A DNA stretch of 48,304 nucleotides from an uncultured Prevotellaceae bacterium (lineage in GTDB: Bacteria > Bacteroidota > Bacteroidia > Bacteroidales > Bacteroidaceae): positions 1-48,304 of the forward strand of contig CADAKX010000046.1 in NCBI GenBank assembly GCA_902788605.1, given 5' to 3'. This document shows positions 22,408-30,872 of the stretch, one piece after another; positions within the stretch are counted from its first letter, which is position 1; each line of letters begins with the position of its first letter. Below the pieces are notes generated by a model. That model was not told where the DNA came from, did not search any database, and saw only the letters and a list, made by a program, of their open reading frames with translations. The position numbers and the translations under genes were made by a program.

Positions 22408-23727
22408 ATGACAGAAAGAACCATTAAAATACTTGGCGTGCAATTCGCGGCTAATCCGGATTACAAGTTTGGTGATCCAGAGACGCCTGAGATATGGATG
22501 CGCACCATCAACTTGCTGACAGAACTGAGAGACAGGAAACCACGCGTGGTGCTGAAAGCTGAGCCTACCAACCCTCAGGATGAGAAGGCTGTGATGGCCA
22601 GGGCTATGGGCCAGAAGATTGGCTATGTGAACAGAGATCAGCGCGACGAGGTGAGACGGCTGCTGAGGCTGTCGAAACGGGGTATGCTGGGTGCTGAGGT
22701 CGGTGAGGTGATTGTGGGCAACCACGGCTACCTATATATCACGCTGCAATGCGAGGAAGCTGCAACCACAGACTGGCAGGAGGCTGGCTTCAACTGGCAG
22801 GGATGGAAAACGGATATCCCCCTGGTGCTGCCCACGGAGGAGCTGAATGCCGAGGAGGAGGCTGCCTTCGTCTTGGAAGAGGATTTGCTGCCCAGACTGA
22901 ACGAGGTGGATATCGAGGAACTGCAGGAATATCTGAACATCTGGATGGAGGGCAGTTGTCACGACATGAGTCAGGAGACCTGCAGGCAGCGACAGCAATA
23001 CATCAGACAGCTGGCTGAGTCGGATAGCAGCGAGGTGCGTATGATGGCTCAGGAACTGGAACATCAGGGTGCCAGCATGTGCAGTCGCCATCGGATGGAG
23101 GAGCGCGTGATGGAGTGGTGGCCGCAACTGGTGGACTCTGACGTGGCTGACAGTATGTGGATACGCTGGCGCGATTATACCAACGGACAGCTGTGGGGAG
23201 GACTCAGGCTGATTGACGAGAAGCTGCGCCAGTTGCCAGGAAACCTCTATGAGAGCATAGGCCACATGGAGACGGTCTTCTCGCAATTGTATTACCTTAA
23301 CATCCCCAGAGAGACGCTGAATTCTATCCTGGCGCTGCTGGTGCTGAGGGTGAAGACATGCCATGAGCTGGGCATCGAGATGAGGCCGATGATAGAGTCG
23401 GAGTTTGGGCCTGACAAGGTTGTGGAGGAATGCGACGAGACATTCACTGAGAGTTCCATCTACCTGAACAAGGCTAAGGGGCAGAAGATAGACCTGATTC
23501 GCGTGCTAAACACGATGTTTGAGATGGGATGCTTTAAGGGCAAGGATGGGGCGAAACTGACCAAGAAGGACTTCTTTACAGAGATGGGCTGTATCCTTCA
23601 TATAGATTTGTCGGATTATGACAAGGACTTGTCGCGCTCCATGTCGGACAGCACAAAGTTGGATAAACACCTGAAGGTGTTCGAGGACATGAAGCAGAAA
23701 ATGATAGAAATCTGGAATTCGAGATAA
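22408..23727 (+). CDS. HIRAN-like and RteC-like domain protein, 439 aa
   Basis: The N-terminal 110 residues resemble a HIRAN domain (LKAEPTNPQDEKAVMARAMG, then GQKIGYVNRD), a module that binds DNA ends or stalled forks. The C-terminal 100 residues (SIYLNKAKGQKIDLIRVLN, FEMGCFKGKDGAKLTKKDFF) resemble the C-terminal domain of RteC, a regulator of Bacteroides conjugative elements. The middle is acidic and helical. I infer a mobile-element-associated DNA-binding or regulatory role. Confidence 0.6.
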   Translation: MTERTIKILGVQFAANPDYKFGDPETPEIWMRTINLLTELRDRKPRVVLKAEPTNPQDEKAVMARAMGQKIGYVNRDQRDEVRRLLRLSKRGMLGAEVGEVIVGNHGYLYITLQCEEAATTDWQEAGFNWQGWKTDIPLVLPTEELNAEEEAAFVLEEDLLPRLNEVDIEELQEYLNIWMEGSCHDMSQETCRQRQQYIRQLAESDSSEVRMMAQELEHQGASMCSRHRMEERVMEWWPQLVDSDVADSMWIRWRDYTNGQLWGGLRLIDEKLRQLPGNLYESIGHMETVFSQLYYLNIPRETLNSILALLVLRVKTCHELGIEMRPMIESEFGPDKVVEECDETFTESSIYLNKAKGQKIDLIRVLNTMFEMGCFKGKDGAKLTKKDFFTEMGCILHIDLSDYDKDLSRSMSDSTKLDKHLKVFEDMKQKMIEIWNSR

Positions 23728-23729
23728 AA

Positions 23730-23762
23730 AAATTATCGTAGGGTTTACATAGGGTTTACGAA
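23730..23762 (+). repeat. 33-bp direct repeat, copy 1 (5' of the AlbA_2 gene)
   Basis: Contains TCGTAGGGTTTACATAGGG, itself two TAGGGTTTAC half-copies. Matches 25372-25404 with one mismatch. Lies between the stop of the 439-aa gene and the promoter of the AlbA_2 gene. Confidence 0.75.
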
Positions 23763-23770
23763 AAAATGAG

Positions 23771-23778
23771 TAATTTTG
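23771..23778 (+). promoter_or_regulatory. -7 box of the AlbA_2 gene
   Basis: TAATTTTG, 10 bp after the direct repeat and 10 bp before the ATG. The repeat covers the -33 region and could be an operator. Confidence 0.6.
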
Positions 23779-23788
23779 CAGGCAAGAT

Positions 23789-25369
23789 ATGACGAAAGAA
23801 GATATACTGAAACTCAGAGATCATTGCGAGGTGACCAAGGTGCAGTTCAAAGAGCGCATCACAGACAAGTACGATGTTGGCTGTGAAATGGTGGCGTTCT
23901 GTAATTCGCATGGCGGTCAGTTGGTGATTGGAATCAACGACAAGACTGGCGTGATGAATCCCTTGTCGTATCAGGAGGTGCAGGAAACAACCAACATGCT
24001 GAGCAATATGGCATCAGAAAATGTCATACCAAGTATTCTGTTGGATATCGATACGGCAAACGTAGATGGTGGCAGCATTGTGGTTGCGACGATAAAAGAA
24101 GGTCTGAATAAGCCATATCACGACAACAAGGGCATCGTGTGGGTGAAGAACGGTGCAGATAAACGAAAGGTGTTTGACAATGCCGAGTTGGCTGAAATGA
24201 TGAGCCAGTGTGGTAGTTTTGCACCTGACGAGGCGGCTGTAAAGGATTTCGGCATCAAGGATATGGACGAGCAGGTGTTGAAGAAGTATCTACTGAATCG
24301 TTTCGCAGTCGTGATGCAGAAGAGCGGTGTGAGCGAGGTGAATCTGCGCGACTTTACGGTGGAACAGATGGCTCACTTTGTGGTGGGTGGTATTAGTCTG
24401 GAGGGTCTGCTGAGGAACCTGCGCTTTATTCGTCCTGACGGCAAGATGACGGTTGCCGCTGTGCTGCTGTTTGGTAAGTATCCGCAGCGATGGCTGCCAG
24501 CCTATACCGCCAAGTGTATCAGTTATGTGGGTAACTCTGTTGGCGGCACCGTGTTTCGTGACAAGGTGAGAGACGAGGATATGGAGGGTTGTCTGCTGCA
24601 TCAGTACGACACCATCATGAACTTCTTTACGAGGAATCTGCGCAATGTACAGGTGGAACCTGAGTTCAACTCATTGGGTAAACTGGAGATTCCATACGCA
24701 GCCCTGGTTGAGTTTACTGTGAATGCGCTGGTACATAGGTCGCTAAACTGGAAAGCGCCCATACGCATCTTTATCTTCGATGACAGGGTGGAGATACATA
24801 GTCCTGGCGAACTGCCTAATGGCCTGACGGTGGAGGATATCATGAAGGGTACGTCGATGCCAAGAAATGAGTTTCTGTTTACCAATGCCAACTACTTGCT
24901 GCCTTATACAGGTGCAGGAACTGGTATCATTCGTGCGATGGAAGAGAAGCCTGATGTGACGTTCGAAAGTCATGAAACGGCACATGAGTTTGTGATAGTT
25001 TTCCGTAGAAAAAGTAAACAAGAAGGTAACCAAGTAAGTAACCAAGAAACGAACCAAGAAACGAACCAAGAAACGAACCAAGAAACGAACCAAGAAACGA
25101 ACCAAGAAACGAACCAAGTAACGCACCAAGTAACGCACCAAGTTCGTTCTTCAAAACCCTTATTAACAAAGGCTCAGAAGGATATCGTGAATTTCTGCTC
25201 TGTACCAAGAAGCGCTCAAGAGATTTTAGATAGGGTTGGCGTCTCTAATCAGAACAGAACGCGCAAGAAATATATCCAGACCTTAGTCGATATGGGCGTG
25301 TTGGAAATGACGATTCCAGATAATCCTAACGATAGAAATCAGAAGTATCGCAAAGTGACAAAAAAGTGA
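23789..25369 (+). CDS. AlbA_2 (Schlafen-like) ATP-binding regulator
   Basis: 526 aa. The N-terminal 130 residues are an AlbA_2 domain (VTKVQFKERI, MVAFCNSHGGQLVIGINDKTG). The middle matches the GHKL-like ATP-binding C-terminal part of these regulators (ALVEFTVNALVHRSLNWKAP, DDRVEIHSPGELPNGLT). A Gln/Asn/Thr linker of ten 12-bp repeats (25028-25147) leads to a C-terminal winged-helix-like segment (PRSAQEILDRVGVSNQNRT). Family members are thought to be regulators or defence-associated proteins. The gene is bracketed by a 33-bp direct repeat. Confidence 0.82.
   Translation: MTKEDILKLRDHCEVTKVQFKERITDKYDVGCEMVAFCNSHGGQLVIGINDKTGVMNPLSYQEVQETTNMLSNMASENVIPSILLDIDTANVDGGSIVVATIKEGLNKPYHDNKGIVWVKNGADKRKVFDNAELAEMMSQCGSFAPDEAAVKDFGIKDMDEQVLKKYLLNRFAVVMQKSGVSEVNLRDFTVEQMAHFVVGGISLEGLLRNLRFIRPDGKMTVAAVLLFGKYPQRWLPAYTAKCISYVGNSVGGTVFRDKVRDEDMEGCLLHQYDTIMNFFTRNLRNVQVEPEFNSLGKLEIPYAALVEFTVNALVHRSLNWKAPIRIFIFDDRVEIHSPGELPNGLTVEDIMKGTSMPRNEFLFTNANYLLPYTGAGTGIIRAMEEKPDVTFESHETAHEFVIVFRRKSKQEGNQVSNQETNQETNQETNQETNQETNQETNQVTHQVTHQVRSSKPLLTKAQKDIVNFCSVPRSAQEILDRVGVSNQNRTRKKYIQTLVDMGVLEMTIPDNPNDRNQKYRKVTKK
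25028..25147 (+). repeat. 12-bp VNTR (AACCAAGAAACG) in the AlbA_2 gene
   Basis: Ten tandem units, six of them identical, encode NQET/NQVT/HQVT tetrapeptides. Unit length is a multiple of three, so copy-number change alters linker length without breaking the frame. Confidence 0.9.
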
Positions 25370-25371
25370 AA

Positions 25372-25404
25372 AAATCATCGTAGGGTTTACATAGGGTTTA
25401 CGAA
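25372..25404 (+). repeat. 33-bp direct repeat, copy 2 (3' of the AlbA_2 gene)
   Basis: Same sequence as 23730-23762 with one mismatch, again directly after a stop codon and before a promoter. Confidence 0.75.
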
Positions 25405-25423
25405 CCGCCCCACGAAAACATCG

Positions 25424-25474
25424 TAAATTTGCACCCGTAAGACGGAAAGTCCGTTCTTGCGGGTGCTTCTTTTG
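25424..25474 (+). promoter_or_regulatory. Promoter interleaved with a terminator hairpin
   Basis: -7 box TAAATTTG (25424-25431). The hairpin GCACCCG / CGGGTGC (25431-25466, with inner ACGGA/TCCGT) is followed by TTCTTTTG. Because transcription should start near 25437, a transcript from this promoter lacks the 5' arm; the hairpin therefore terminates readthrough from the AlbA_2 gene while leaving the new promoter free. A leader of about 140 nt follows. Confidence 0.6.
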
Positions 25475-25579
25475 TTGGAGCAATCTTTCATTGGAGCACC
25501 AATATGTAGAATTCGAGGTTTTGTGAGAGTCCTCATGAGATAAAGTTCGAACACCTCCACACATCTCACAGATCATCGA

Positions 25580-26242
25580 ATGACAATGACAAACAACTTT
25601 AGTGAGTACATCTTTTTGGATGGAATGTGGCTTCAGGAAAAACAGTTGCTGAAGCTGGCAATGAACGTGGGCAGCTTTGCCCTGGCTGAGCATTATCTTT
25701 GTGCGCTGTTGGCCAATGCTGTTATCTACGGCAAGCGAGATGTGATTTTGAAGGTGAACGAGGTACGTGAGTTTTATCATGTGCCATTGATACCTCTGCC
25801 TGAAGACAGGGAAGAGGAAGATGATGCCTGGCACCACACAGGGTTGAACTGCACAGCTGACGATCAGGCAAGATTCGTGTTTCAGAAGATGACCAAGGAG
25901 GAACGTCGCGACGTGCTGAAACGGAGCATGAGCTATCTACGGGAAAACTACCACCTATTTATTTATACGCGCCACTGGCTGTCTATCTTTCTGGTTGTTA
26001 GAGATCGTTTGGTGGGCGAGAGTCTGAAGCAGACAGGGTTCTTCGGCCTTGCCAAGGAGATTACGCCTGATAACTGGCCCATCAGACTGAGGATTGGCGA
26101 GAACACCTCGAAGAACTTTGGACGAGAAATAGAAGAGGATGACCGTGGCGAGGCTTACTACGACATGAAGCAGAATCCTCAGAAGCAACTATGCGATACG
26201 TTCTGGGAGATAGTGAAAAGCATGATATTGACGGAGAAATGA
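25580..26242 (+). CDS. Hypothetical protein, 220 aa, first gene of the VirE/DUF3987 operon
   Basis: Starts MTMTNNFSEYIFLDGMWLQE. Mixed alpha/beta with many charged residues; an acidic stretch (PLPEDREEEDDAWHH) in the middle. No family recognised. It lies on the same strand as four further genes ending in the VirE/DUF3987 protein, but a -7 box separates it from the second one. The in-frame ATG two codons later is an alternative start. Confidence 0.65.
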   Translation: MTMTNNFSEYIFLDGMWLQEKQLLKLAMNVGSFALAEHYLCALLANAVIYGKRDVILKVNEVREFYHVPLIPLPEDREEEDDAWHHTGLNCTADDQARFVFQKMTKEERRDVLKRSMSYLRENYHLFIYTRHWLSIFLVVRDRLVGESLKQTGFFGLAKEITPDNWPIRLRIGENTSKNFGREIEEDDRGEAYYDMKQNPQKQLCDTFWEIVKSMILTEK

Positions 26243-26289
26243 CGGAGAAAGCCATTGATTTGACGGAGCTTTTGACGGAGAAATGACGG
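26229..26289 (+). repeat. Direct repeat TTGACGGAGAAATGACGG
   Basis: Two 18-bp copies (26229-26246 and 26272-26289) plus extra TTGACGG and ATGACGG pieces span the stop codon of the 220-aa gene and the following spacer. Possibly an operator or iteron-like element. Confidence 0.6.
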
Positions 26290-26326
26290 CATGACGGAAT
26301 CAAGGGGATGACATGAAAATCCTTTC

Positions 26327-26334
26327 TACCTTTG
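26327..26334 (+). promoter_or_regulatory. -7 box before the 107-aa gene
   Basis: TACCTTTG, 42 bp upstream of the ATG at 26377. Confidence 0.55.
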
Positions 26335-26376
26335 CATCGTCAATCAGACAAAAAACGATTTAAAAGACATAATTAA

Positions 26377-26700
26377 ATGGTAAGACAAAACATTTTTGAG
26401 AAGCGAAAAGGAGGTCAGTTCATCTTCGAGGATGATGACCTGATGAGAGTTCAGATCTTGGAGCACGACGCTGAGAGCGTGATGCAAAGACTGGAGAACA
26501 GACTGAGTAAGCCGTTGCTGTTTATGCTCAACCAGCAGTTGCTGGGATTCAGCAGTCAGATGCAGCAGGAACTGGCTATGGACATGGTAGACTATGTGTG
26601 CGATGACATCATGCAAATGACTGGTTGCCCATCGGCCGACTGCGTGCTGGAGATTTGTTACGCATGGATTGACGAATATACAAAAGGAGGTGTAGCGTGA
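26377..26700 (+). CDS. Hypothetical protein, 107 aa
   Basis: Starts MVRQNIFEKRKGGQFIFEDD; helical, with several Met and Cys residues near the C-terminus. No signal peptide. The stop overlaps the next gene's start (TGATG). No family recognised; its conserved setting is a mobile-element replication cluster. Confidence 0.6.
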   Translation: MVRQNIFEKRKGGQFIFEDDDLMRVQILEHDAESVMQRLENRLSKPLLFMLNQQLLGFSSQMQQELAMDMVDYVCDDIMQMTGCPSADCVLEICYAWIDEYTKGGVA

Positions 26701-26930
26701 TGGAAACGATATTGAATGCTTTTCACATCAAGGTGAACAAATGCTGTGCTTCGTGCAAGCATAAGGAATGTATGGCCGACGGCACAAGGTTTTGCTCACA
26801 GATGATGATCAAGGTGGAACAGACGTATGAATGCCAGCAATGGCAGATGAGCGATGGCCTGATGAATGCAGGCTTACAGACGGGAGGCGTGGTGCGCCTT
26901 AATGGCACTGCAGAGGAAATCATTAAATAA
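26700..26930 (+). CDS. Cys-rich small protein, 76 aa, zinc-ribbon-like
   Basis: Near the N-terminus CCASCKHKEC and later FCSQ and YECQQW give a CxxC...C...C set that may bind zinc. It is preceded by AAAGGAGGT, an unusually strong Shine-Dalgarno sequence for this phylum. The start is ATG 26700, or the GTG directly before it. Translation is coupled to the 107-aa gene. Function unknown. Confidence 0.6.
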   Translation: METILNAFHIKVNKCCASCKHKECMADGTRFCSQMMIKVEQTYECQQWQMSDGLMNAGLQTGGVVRLNGTAEEIIK

Positions 26931-27017
26931 TAACCGAGTCGAAGCGTGGTGGAGGAAGTCTACGTAGTGAAAATGGCCAAATTCCGACACAACCTTCACT
27001 CACAAATTCGACAAGTT

Positions 27018-27350
27018 ATGAAAAAGTATATTTTTGTTTTGAATGCCATCAACGTGATGGCCAAGTTGCTGAAAGAAAAGCGAGTGGAAGGTGTTCTGTT
27101 CATGGACGAGAACACTGGTAAAATAACCTTTAAGGCGTACAACCGAAAGCCGCGAGTACGCGAGAAGGACCGCATGGTGAAGAAGTTGCCCTGGGGTTGG
27201 GTCAAGGAGTCAATAGAGCGTGTCAAGGTCTATGGCAGCTTCCCCAAGGAGTATAGCACGGCCCAGGTAATGGGATTGCTGGACGAGCATACGAAGGATG
27301 CGAAGAATGCGTTGATTGAGAGAGAGTTGGATGTTATTGAGTTTTGCTAA
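27018..27350 (+). CDS. Hypothetical protein, 110 aa
   Basis: Starts MKKYIFVLNAINVMAKLLKE; the frame extends upstream to GTG 26946 or ATG 26973, so the start is uncertain. Basic, with a Trp-containing WGWVKESIERVKVYGSFPKE segment. Directly precedes the VirE/DUF3987 gene (15 bp). No family recognised. Confidence 0.55.
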   Translation: MKKYIFVLNAINVMAKLLKEKRVEGVLFMDENTGKITFKAYNRKPRVREKDRMVKKLPWGWVKESIERVKVYGSFPKEYSTAQVMGLLDEHTKDAKNALIERELDVIEFC

Positions 27351-27365
27351 ATCGCTGTAGAGAGT

Positions 27366-29774
27366 ATGATATATAGAATAGAATATGTTGGTGGTGGTAA
27401 GGGCAAGCGCAAGTTTGCCCACCTCGTAAAGAACCGCGAGGAACTGATGGCGCTGCGCAATGCGCCAGAGAATCTGGACAACCTGGCGAAAGCTCGTCAA
27501 GGTGATCACGAGGCCAAGATGAAGTTGCTGCAACTGGCTTATAACATAGGTCATGCCGACGGCCAGATTGCGGGCTGCAAGAGCATCGGCAGCTATTTCT
27601 TCCACGATGTGGACTGCTATGACAGCGACCATTCGGAGCGTATCAGAAAACTCGTTATGGAGCATAAGGACGAGATAGGCCTGATGATGCTCGAACACTC
27701 AGCCAGCGGAGGATGGCACCTGGTGTGTAAGCGCCAGCCTGGCACCACGATTCTGGAGAATCAGGTGCGCGTGGCAGCAATTCTGAAGGTGGAAATGGAC
27801 ACAAGTGCCAAGGACTTGCAGCGCGTGGTATTCTCTACCAGTGGCAGCGAGGAAGACCTGCCTTATCTCGACGATGCCTTGTTTGGCGAACCTATGACGG
27901 CAGACGAGTGTGAGGCAGAGTATAAGCGACTGAAGGTGCGCGTGATGCGAAGACAGGAACAGGTGCCGCCTGGGGCAAAGAAGGCCAACAAGCACTATAG
28001 GCCGTGGGAGGAGGCAACAGACCTTCGCGGACAAGCACGGACTAACAATGAAGAATTCCCAAAAAGTCCGTGTGAGTCCGCTGCAAAAGAAGAAAACAGC
28101 GATAGTCCGTGTGAGTCCGCTGCTGTAGAAAAGAAATTCAAGGGCATACCGTATTCAGAGATCATCAGCGATTGGTGGCAGCGCAATGGTGGCGAGCCGC
28201 AGGAGGGCGAGCGTAACGTGAAACTATATCAATTAGCCGTGAACCTGCGCGCTATCTGCGACAACAACCGCGAACTGCTCCTGGAAATCATGCCTCGCAA
28301 GGGTCTGTCGAAAACTATGCAAGATATCTTGAAAAAGTGCACAGAAGGGTCGGTTCCGCTGTGCAGTTCTGAGCAGAACATCGATAATCTCTTGTGGGAT
28401 TGGGGCGAAAAGATTGAGGAACTGAGCAAGGACTATCCGCTATTGAAGGACATTACGAAGGGACTGAAGAAGAACCAATATCCTGCGGCATTGTTCGTGG
28501 CTGGTGGCCTGCTGATGACGCTTATGACACGCTGCACCTACAGGTTCTATCATCGACCAGAGGAACTGCGACGTTTGAACAACTCGACGCTGATTATTGG
28601 TGACCCTGCCAGTGGTAAGTCGTTTGCAACCCGCTTGTATAAACTGTTGGCTGCGCCCATCGTGGCTGCCGATAAAGTGGGCAAGGAGGCCATCAACGCC
28701 TATCGTGAACAGATGCGCACCAAGGGCGCGAATAAGGAGAAGCCCAAGAAGCCAAAGGTGGTGGTCAGGGTGCACCCAGCAAGAACTTCGAATGCCCAGT
28801 TCATCCAGGACATGGTGAACTCTGTTGAGGAGGTGGACGGCCAACTGATGCAGCTGCACCAACTGACGTTCGACACAGAGTTGGATAACACCGTCAGCGT
28901 TCAGAAGGGTGGCTCATGGATTGACAAGTTCTCCATGGAATTGAAGGCCTTCCACAACGAGGAGGATGGTCAGGCGTATTCGAACAATGACTCGATTCTG
29001 CAGGACTTCATTGTGACGTGGAACTTCATTTATACTGGCACGCCCATCGCCCTGAAGAAGAAGGTGAATGAACAGAACTTTGGTTCAGGTCTCGCTACAC
29101 GCCTCACTTGCATTCCCTTGCCTGCTACCAACTTCCAGATGATGAGTCGTGAATCGAATGTTGATTACGACAGCGACAATCGTCTGAAGGAGTGGGCAGA
29201 GAAGCTGGATCGCATGAAGGGCGAGTTGACGGTTCAAAAGATTGTGGACGAACTCTACGATTGGACGGCTCGTCGCATGGCTGACGCTGCTGAGAACGAC
29301 TCGAAGGCTGACGAGATGCTGCTAAAGCGCTGTGCCTACCACGGCCTGAACTTCGCTGCTCCTTTTATCGTGATGCGCCATTGGGACAAGATGCATCAGG
29401 AGGGCCAGTACTGGTGCGGCAAGTTCGAGACGGACGACGTGGACTGGCGCCTCGCTGAACTGATAGTAAATATCCAGTACGCCTGTCAGCGCCATTACTT
29501 TGGCGCTATGGCCGAGGCCTACTTTGATAACAAATTGAAGGATGCCAGCGTGAATGTGCAGCGCAGGGGCAAGACCATCGAGGCGTTCAATCTGCTGCCT
29601 GAAGAGTTCACCGCTGAAGATGTGATGCGCTGCTTCACGATGAAAAGCCATGCCTCGGCACGTACTAGGATTGTGCGACTGCTGAAAGACCACTTGGCTG
29701 AAAAGGTGGATGAATTTGTGGAGAATGGCACCACCAAGGCCAGGTACAGGAAAACGGGGACGATCATGCTTTGA
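27366..29774 (+). CDS. VirE N-terminal/BT4734-like and DUF3987 protein (primase-helicase-like)
   Basis: 802 aa. The N-terminal 200 residues fit the BT4734/VirE-type domain (FFHDVDCYDSDHSERIRKLV, then ASGGWHLVCKR and RVVFSTSGSEEDLPYL), which is related to primases. The C-terminal half fits DUF3987, an AAA-like helicase domain, with Walker A GDPASGKS near residue 413. Such proteins accompany HU-HIG and smalltalk genes in Bacteroidales mobile regions. Between the domains, residues about 230-260 contain SPCESAA twice, and TEGSVPLCS follows near 328, all encoded by genomic repeats inserted in frame. Confidence 0.78.
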   Translation: MIYRIEYVGGGKGKRKFAHLVKNREELMALRNAPENLDNLAKARQGDHEAKMKLLQLAYNIGHADGQIAGCKSIGSYFFHDVDCYDSDHSERIRKLVMEHKDEIGLMMLEHSASGGWHLVCKRQPGTTILENQVRVAAILKVEMDTSAKDLQRVVFSTSGSEEDLPYLDDALFGEPMTADECEAEYKRLKVRVMRRQEQVPPGAKKANKHYRPWEEATDLRGQARTNNEEFPKSPCESAAKEENSDSPCESAAVEKKFKGIPYSEIISDWWQRNGGEPQEGERNVKLYQLAVNLRAICDNNRELLLEIMPRKGLSKTMQDILKKCTEGSVPLCSSEQNIDNLLWDWGEKIEELSKDYPLLKDITKGLKKNQYPAALFVAGGLLMTLMTRCTYRFYHRPEELRRLNNSTLIIGDPASGKSFATRLYKLLAAPIVAADKVGKEAINAYREQMRTKGANKEKPKKPKVVVRVHPARTSNAQFIQDMVNSVEEVDGQLMQLHQLTFDTELDNTVSVQKGGSWIDKFSMELKAFHNEEDGQAYSNNDSILQDFIVTWNFIYTGTPIALKKKVNEQNFGSGLATRLTCIPLPATNFQMMSRESNVDYDSDNRLKEWAEKLDRMKGELTVQKIVDELYDWTARRMADAAENDSKADEMLLKRCAYHGLNFAAPFIVMRHWDKMHQEGQYWCGKFETDDVDWRLAELIVNIQYACQRHYFGAMAEAYFDNKLKDASVNVQRRGKTIEAFNLLPEEFTAEDVMRCFTMKSHASARTRIVRLLKDHLAEKVDEFVENGTTKARYRKTGTIML
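28065..28123 (+). repeat. Two AGTCCGTGTGAGTCCGCTGC copies inside the VirE/DUF3987 gene
   Basis: Copies at 28065-28084 and 28104-28123 are identical over 20 bp and are translated as SPCESAA. A near-identical unit is in the spacer before pyrH (35661-35680). Confidence 0.8.
28337..28366 (+). repeat. GTGCACAGCGG-type repeat inside the VirE/DUF3987 gene
   Basis: GGGTCGGTTCCGCTGTGCA matches the intergenic copies at 15025-15056 and 15806-15851. Here it is read in frame as EGSVPLC. Confidence 0.8.
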
Positions 29775-29813
29775 CGCAGCTACACAGCTACGCAGCTACA
29801 CAGCGTCATAAGG
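29771..29813. repeat. Third GTAGCTGCG-type repeat
   Basis: ACGCAGCTACACAGCTACGC and onward to CATAAGG; matches the arms at 14326-14367 and 14479-14520. It begins at the stop codon of the VirE/DUF3987 gene. Confidence 0.75.
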
Positions 29814-29837
29814 TTTATTGATTTCCCAAATAATTAT

Positions 29838-29875
29838 AAATCCCAGAGCGAAACAATATCGTTTTGGGATTTTTT
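29838..29875 (+). terminator. Terminator of the VirE/DUF3987 operon
   Basis: AAATCCCA / TGGGATTT stem with additional AGCGA/TCGTT pairing, followed by TTTTTT. Confidence 0.75.
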
Positions 29876-29877
29876 CG

Positions 29878-29885
29878 TATCTTTG
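29878..29885 (+). promoter_or_regulatory. -7 box of the proline iminopeptidase-like gene
   Basis: TATCTTTG directly after the terminator, 43 bp before the ATG. Confidence 0.6.
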
Positions 29886-29928
29886 CAATCAGTATAAAAC
29901 AGTTTGAAGTCGTAGCAATTATAATAAT

Positions 29929-30813
29929 ATGGAAAACAAGAAGATTACGGAAGGCTACATGCCTTTTATGGGCTATCAGACCTACTATCGCATAGTGGGC
30001 GAGGAGACGGAGAAGGCGCCGCTGTTGCTGCTGCATGGCGGCCCAGGGAGTACACACAACTATTTCGAGGTGCTGGACTGCATCGCTGATACTGGGCGAC
30101 AGGTGATCTCCTACGACCAGATAGGGTGCGGCAACTCCTATCTCGACGGGCACCCTGAGTTGTGGACGCAGAAGACGTGGATAGACGAGCTTATCGCCAT
30201 CCGCGAGTATCTGCACCTTGACGAGGTCCACCTGCTGGGACAGTCGTGGGGCGCGATGCAGATCATCGCTTATGTCATCGACGAGAAGCCTGAGGGGCTC
30301 AAGTCGCTCATCCTGTCGTCGGGCCATGCTTCCAGTAGCCTGTGGGCCAGCGAGCAGCATCGGCTGATCAAGCAGCTCTCGGAGGAAGACCAGGAGGCCA
30401 TCAGACGGGCGGAGGCCTGCGGGCAATGGGATTCGCCTGACTACCTGCGCGCCAACGACCATTACTTCGAGCAGTTTGTCATCAGCGTCGATGAGCATTC
30501 GCCTGAGTGTCTGCGTCGCAAGAAACGTGCTGGGACGGAGGCTTATCTCTATGGCTGGGGCCCCAACGAATATCAGCCGCTGGGCAGTCTGAAGGACTTT
30601 GAATATACGGATCGCCTGCACCTCATCACGCAGCCGACGCTCATCTGCAGCGGCACGCGCGACATCTGTACGCCTGTTGTTGCCGCCTCGCTCTATGAGC
30701 ATATCCCAGGCAGTCGCTGGCACTTGTTCCGCCAGGCGCGCCACACGTGTTTTGTCGATGCCCACGAGGAATACTGCCAGGTGCTCATCGACTGGCTCAG
30801 GGAAAACGATTAG
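29929..30813 (+). CDS. Proline iminopeptidase-family alpha/beta hydrolase
   Basis: 294 aa. Contains HGGPGS (oxyanion region), DQIGCGNS, the nucleophile elbow GQSWG, the acid in SGTRD and the His in ARHTCF: the S33 family layout of prolyl iminopeptidases (TIGR01250-like). It would release N-terminal proline or related residues from peptides in the cytoplasm; no signal peptide. Single gene with its own promoter and terminator. Confidence 0.85.
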   Translation: MENKKITEGYMPFMGYQTYYRIVGEETEKAPLLLLHGGPGSTHNYFEVLDCIADTGRQVISYDQIGCGNSYLDGHPELWTQKTWIDELIAIREYLHLDEVHLLGQSWGAMQIIAYVIDEKPEGLKSLILSSGHASSSLWASEQHRLIKQLSEEDQEAIRRAEACGQWDSPDYLRANDHYFEQFVISVDEHSPECLRRKKRAGTEAYLYGWGPNEYQPLGSLKDFEYTDRLHLITQPTLICSGTRDICTPVVAASLYEHIPGSRWHLFRQARHTCFVDAHEEYCQVLIDWLREND

Positions 30814-30824
30814 AAATAAAAAAA

Positions 30825-30868
30825 GACTTGAAGTCTGAAAGCAAGCTTTCACTTCAAGTCCTCTTTTG
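30825..30868. terminator. Terminator between the hydrolase and tRNA-Lys
   Basis: GACTTGAAGT / ACTTCAAGTC (30825-30834 and 30851-30860) with an inner GAAAGC/GCTTTC stem. T-rich on the plus side, and A-rich before it, so it can serve both strands. Confidence 0.85.
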
Positions 30869-30872
30869 TTTG

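Noticed and set aside
25028-25147. CRISPR-like array
   Set aside because: Units are contiguous without spacers, lie in a coding frame and encode NQET repeats; no cas genes in the window.
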